From: Burkholderiaceae bacterium
GTDB taxonomy: Bacteria > Pseudomonadota > Gammaproteobacteria > Burkholderiales > Burkholderiaceae_C
Reading direction: 5' to 3'
Length of the DNA: 64,000 nt
Assembly (NCBI GenBank): GCA_017856435.1
Contig: JAFMFB010000011.1
Span: forward strand, 1-64,000
Under the pieces are notes generated by a model. That model was not told the origin of the DNA and made no database searches. It saw only the letters and a program-made list of their open reading frames with translations. Shown here in pieces: positions 61,540 to 64,000 of this stretch; the first letter of the stretch is position 1; each line of letters starts with the position of its first letter. A program made the translations under genes and the position numbers.

Positions 61540-62217
61540 ATGACTACAGAACCAAGCTCAGAATCCGCCGCCAAAAAAAGCATTCAGAAACTGCAGCGTG
61601 CCATTGTTGATGGGCTGGAGGACGTCAAGGCCCAGGACATCCAGGTTTTCAATACTGAGCATCTTTCACCACTGTTTGAGCGGGTAGTAGTGGCTTCGGG
61701 CACCTCGAACCGTCAAACCAAGGCCCTGGCAACCAGCGTGCGGGATGCGGTTCGACATGCTGGATTCCCAAAACCAAGGGTTGAAGGCGAAGAGGTGGGC
61801 GAGTGGATCATTGTGGACTGTGGTCCTGCCGTGGTGCACATCATGCAACCGGTCATCCGGCAGTACTACCGTCTGGAGGAGTTGTGGGGCGAAAAACCAA
61901 TTCGACTTAAGTTTGGTGCTGACAAGCCCCATTTGCCGGTCAGAAAATCCGAACCAAAAGAATCCAAACCGGTTTCCAGTTTGAAGCGATCCAGTGCGTC
62001 AAAGAAAGGCCAAGCCCAGGCCTTTCCGTCTAAAAAAGCAGTTGCCAAGGCATCGGGTAAGTCGGCGGCCAAGAAAACCACCTCGCGTTCAATAGCTGCC
62101 AAGGGCGAAGGAAAGGTCGCTGGCAAACAAGCGCCGCTCAAGGTTGTCAAGGTCAACGCGCCCCAAAATAAAAACAAATCACGACCAGCCGCCAAAAAAA
62201 GTGCTGTCAAAAAATAA
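61540..62217 (+). CDS. rsfS: Ribosomal silencing factor RsfS with Lys/Ala-rich tail
   Basis: RsfS binds uL14 of the 50S subunit and blocks joining to 30S in starvation. The conserved domain is residues ~15-125 (LQRAIVDGLEDVKAQDIQVFN, VVASGTSNRQTKALATSV, GEEVGEWIIVDCGPAVVHIM, RQYYRLEELW). The last ~100 residues are a basic tail rich in K, A and S (KRSSASKKG, KKAVAKASGKSAAKK, RPAAKKSAVKK), like histone H1. Standard RsfS is near 105-130 residues, so the tail doubles it. Coupled to nadD; rlmH follows. Confidence 0.94.
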   Translation: MTTEPSSESAAKKSIQKLQRAIVDGLEDVKAQDIQVFNTEHLSPLFERVVVASGTSNRQTKALATSVRDAVRHAGFPKPRVEGEEVGEWIIVDCGPAVVHIMQPVIRQYYRLEELWGEKPIRLKFGADKPHLPVRKSEPKESKPVSSLKRSSASKKGQAQAFPSKKAVAKASGKSAAKKTTSRSIAAKGEGKVAGKQAPLKVVKVNAPQNKNKSRPAAKKSAVKK

Positions 62218-62239
62218 AGCTACGCCCCAGGACTGATCG

Positions 62240-62710
62240 ATGCGGCTGCTGATCGTTGCTGTAGGTCAGCGCCTGCCAGGCTGGGCTCAAACTGCCTGGG
62301 AGGATTACGCAAAGCGCTTTCCACCTGAAATCCGGCTCGAGCTCAAGGCGATCAAAGCCGAACCGCGCACGATGGGAAAAACCACCGATCAGATGAAAGC
62401 TGCTGAGCGCAAGCGGATGGAAGATCTCATCCCCAAGGGGGCCTGGGTGGTGGCACTCGATGAGCGGGGGCACTCTTTGACTACCAAAGCGCTGGCAACC
62501 AAACTCCAATCCTGGCAGCGTTCCAGTCAGGAAGTGGTCCTGCTAATTGGCGGGCCCGATGGGCTCGACCCCGGCTTGCGACAATCAGCCCAGGAGAGAA
62601 TCCGCCTGTCGGACATGACCCTGCCCCATGCGTTTGCCAGGGTCATGCTGGTGGAGCAGCTTTACCGGGCGTGGTCGATCAATGCAAATCATCCATACCA
62701 CCGAGAATGA
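62240..62710 (+). CDS. rlmH: 23S rRNA (pseudouridine-1915 N3)-methyltransferase
   Basis: A 156-residue SPOUT methyltransferase that modifies pseudouridine 1915. Blocks are [44 protein letters not shown] and FIIGG-like [16 protein letters not shown], with the C-terminal [27 protein letters not shown]. The target pseudouridine is made by RluD, encoded at 14136-15098. The Maf start overlaps its stop. Confidence 0.97.
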   Translation: MRLLIVAVGQRLPGWAQTAWEDYAKRFPPEIRLELKAIKAEPRTMGKTTDQMKAAERKRMEDLIPKGAWVVALDERGHSLTTKALATKLQSWQRSSQEVVLLIGGPDGLDPGLRQSAQERIRLSDMTLPHAFARVMLVEQLYRAWSINANHPYHRE

Positions 62711-63393
62711 GCAGGAAATCAACGTTGGGCACAGTTTTGTTGTCTGCAGATAGGATGTCTGAGCAGCCGCCAGCTGCTGGGGATAGAGCTCAGGGGAAAT
62801 TTGTCTACCTGGCCTCTCAAAGCCCAAGACGAAAACAGCTGCTCGATCAGATGGGAATACCTCACGTGCTGCTACTCCCGGACCAAGCCGAGGACGCCGA
62901 AGGTATTGAAGCCGAATTGGCGCATGAAACGCCGTCCGCCTATGTGCAACGTGTCACACAGCTGAAACTTGACGCGGCCTTGAGCCGTCTGAAGATGCGA
63001 AAGTTGACAATCGCACCCGTAATTTGCTCAGACACCACAGTTGCTTTGGGTCGTAAAATTTTCGGCAAACCCTCCGATGCAGAAGACGCTGTAAGGATGT
63101 TGCGCGAATTGGCCGGTCGCACCCACCGTGTCTTGACCGCAGTATCGGTGGGAACTTGGCGCAAACGCAGCATGGCACTAAGCGTTTCCCGCGTCACTTT
63201 TGCCTCTATCAGCGCGAAGCAGATTGAGCGCTATGTAGCTAGCGGAGAACCTATGGGTAAGGCGGGCGCCTATGCGGTGCAGGGCAAAGCGGCAACCTTC
63301 ATTTTGCATATTTCCGGAAGTTATTCTGGCATCATGGGATTGCCCATGTATGAAACGGCACAATTGCTGCAACCATTCGGCTTCAGGATCTGA
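62707..63393 (+). CDS. maf: Maf-like nucleoside triphosphate pyrophosphatase
   Basis: A 228-residue housecleaning NTPase of the Maf/YhdE family. The motif [19 protein letters not shown] is near residue 35, [15 protein letters not shown] and [11 protein letters not shown] follow, then [32 protein letters not shown]. It hydrolyses modified or dTTP/UTP-type nucleotides. The ATG at 62707 overlaps the rlmH stop (ATGA). An ATG at 62755 gives a shorter N-terminus closer to other family members and is a fair alternative. Confidence 0.92.
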   Translation: MSRKSTLGTVLLSADRMSEQPPAAGDRAQGKFVYLASQSPRRKQLLDQMGIPHVLLLPDQAEDAEGIEAELAHETPSAYVQRVTQLKLDAALSRLKMRKLTIAPVICSDTTVALGRKIFGKPSDAEDAVRMLRELAGRTHRVLTAVSVGTWRKRSMALSVSRVTFASISAKQIERYVASGEPMGKAGAYAVQGKAATFILHISGSYSGIMGLPMYETAQLLQPFGFRI

Positions 63394-63549
63394 GACAGAT
63401 TTGAATATGCTGCGTATTGCCCTGGTCGCTGCGAGAGGCGCTTTTACCCGCGGGACAACGCCGGACCTACTTTGCTGGGCCGCAGTTGTCGCCCCTTGCA
63501 AGCTTGGTGGCGAAGCGACACACAGTACGTGCAGCCAGAGGGAGTGCTG

Positions 63550-64000
63550 GTGAATCAAGAAGACATCCTTATCAACTGGTCGCCCCAGGAGACCCGCGTT
63601 GCAGTCGTGGAAAGTGGCGCGGTGCAGGAATTGCATGTGGAGCGAATAGTTGAACGTGGTCTGGTCGGCAATATCTACCTTGGCAAGGTGGCGCGGGTAT
63701 TGCCCGGCATGCAATCAGCGTTCATTGATATTGGTCTGGAGCGGGCTGCCTTTTTACATGTGGCCGATGTATGGCATCCCCCAGCATTGGGTGAAACCAT
63801 CAGCCAGGCCCGCAATAGCCACCCGCAGATTCCCATTGAAAAACAGGTGTTTGAAGGCCAGGCCTTGATGGTGCAGGTCATCAAGGATCCGATTGGCAGC
63901 AAAGGCGCTCGACTCTCCACCCAGATTAGCCTGGCTGGCCGGTTCCTCGTCTTTCTTCCTCAGGATAACCATGTCGGGGTCTCCCAGAAAATTCCGCTGG
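63550..64000 (+). CDS. rng: Ribonuclease G (3' end beyond window)
   Basis: N-terminal 150 residues of an RNase E/G family enzyme. It starts at a GTG (VNQEDILINWSPQETRVAVVE) preceded by GAGGGAG. The S1-like block VGNIYLGKVARVLPGMQSAFIDIGLERAAFLHVADV is diagnostic. The frame is open to base 64000. RNase G matures the 5' end of 16S rRNA. The rlmH-maf-rng order is standard. A 48-codon frame at 63407-63553 overlaps the start as GTGA. Confidence 0.92.
   Translation, partial: MNQEDILINWSPQETRVAVVESGAVQELHVERIVERGLVGNIYLGKVARVLPGMQSAFIDIGLERAAFLHVADVWHPPALGETISQARNSHPQIPIEKQVFEGQALMVQVIKDPIGSKGARLSTQISLAGRFLVFLPQDNHVGVSQKIPL

Overview
The window is a gene-dense, mostly forward-strand stretch of a Gram-negative chromosome. 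The gene order and protein types point to a betaproteobacterium of the order Burkholderiales: odhA-odhB-lpdA-zapE, divergent bamD/rluD, the long ndk-rlmN-pilW-rodZ-ispG-hisS-yfgM-bamB-der-hfq-hflX-hflKC-hisZ-purA run, and yebC-purD-hemF-nadD-rsfS-rlmH-maf-rng. Alcaligenaceae- or Burkholderiaceae-like relatives fit best, but the genus cannot be named from sequence alone. A few 60-base lines counted by hand give a little over half G+C. I see no rRNA, tRNA, CRISPR array, insertion sequence, prophage or integrase, no gene looks broken, and no gene-free stretch exceeds 300 bases.

Layout. 1-3438: the 3' part of an SLC13-type permease, then propionyl-CoA synthetase. 3627-9362: the 2-oxoglutarate dehydrogenase complex (E1, E2, E3). 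9414-13289: zapE, a periplasmic coiled-coil protein of unknown function, and a DinG-type Fe-S helicase. 13264-15098: bamD and rluD, divergent. 15281-17256: scpB and rluB. 17339-33228: a long co-directional housekeeping run (nucleotides, RNA modification, pilus and outer-membrane assembly, isoprenoids, histidyl-tRNA synthetase, Der and HflX GTPases, Hfq, HflKC) closed by the clearest terminator in the window, just after purA. 33284-35074: a purine-type phosphoribosyltransferase and a cystathionine beta-lyase-like PLP enzyme. 35140-40451 is on the minus strand: gamma-glutamyltransferase, then selO-msrB-yciB-bolA-parvulin.

40567-55722 is the most accessory-looking part. It is a forward cluster of acyl-CoA synthetase, a complete LivKHMGF-type ABC importer, a fused hydratase/3-hydroxyacyl-CoA dehydrogenase, thiolase, a small membrane protein, two short-chain dehydrogenases, a hotdog thioesterase, a zinc-less medium-chain reductase and a patatin-like hydrolase. 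Together it reads as an uptake-plus-beta-oxidation module for some carboxylic acid, and the LivK-type receptor may not be for branched-chain amino acids. A perfect palindrome precedes livK, and a degenerate copy sharing 14 identical bases precedes the metC-like gene. 55728-57227 is a HerA-like ATPase (minus strand). 57296-64000 is the yebC-purD-acyltransferase-hemF-nadD-rsfS-rlmH-maf-rng run; rng continues past the window end.

No clearly new defence or mobile system is visible. The leads most worth following are the shared palindrome, the transporter/beta-oxidation module with hairpins between livK and livH, the arginine in the LivF Walker A motif, the histone-H1-like tail of RsfS, and the coiled-coil periplasmic protein between zapE and dinG.
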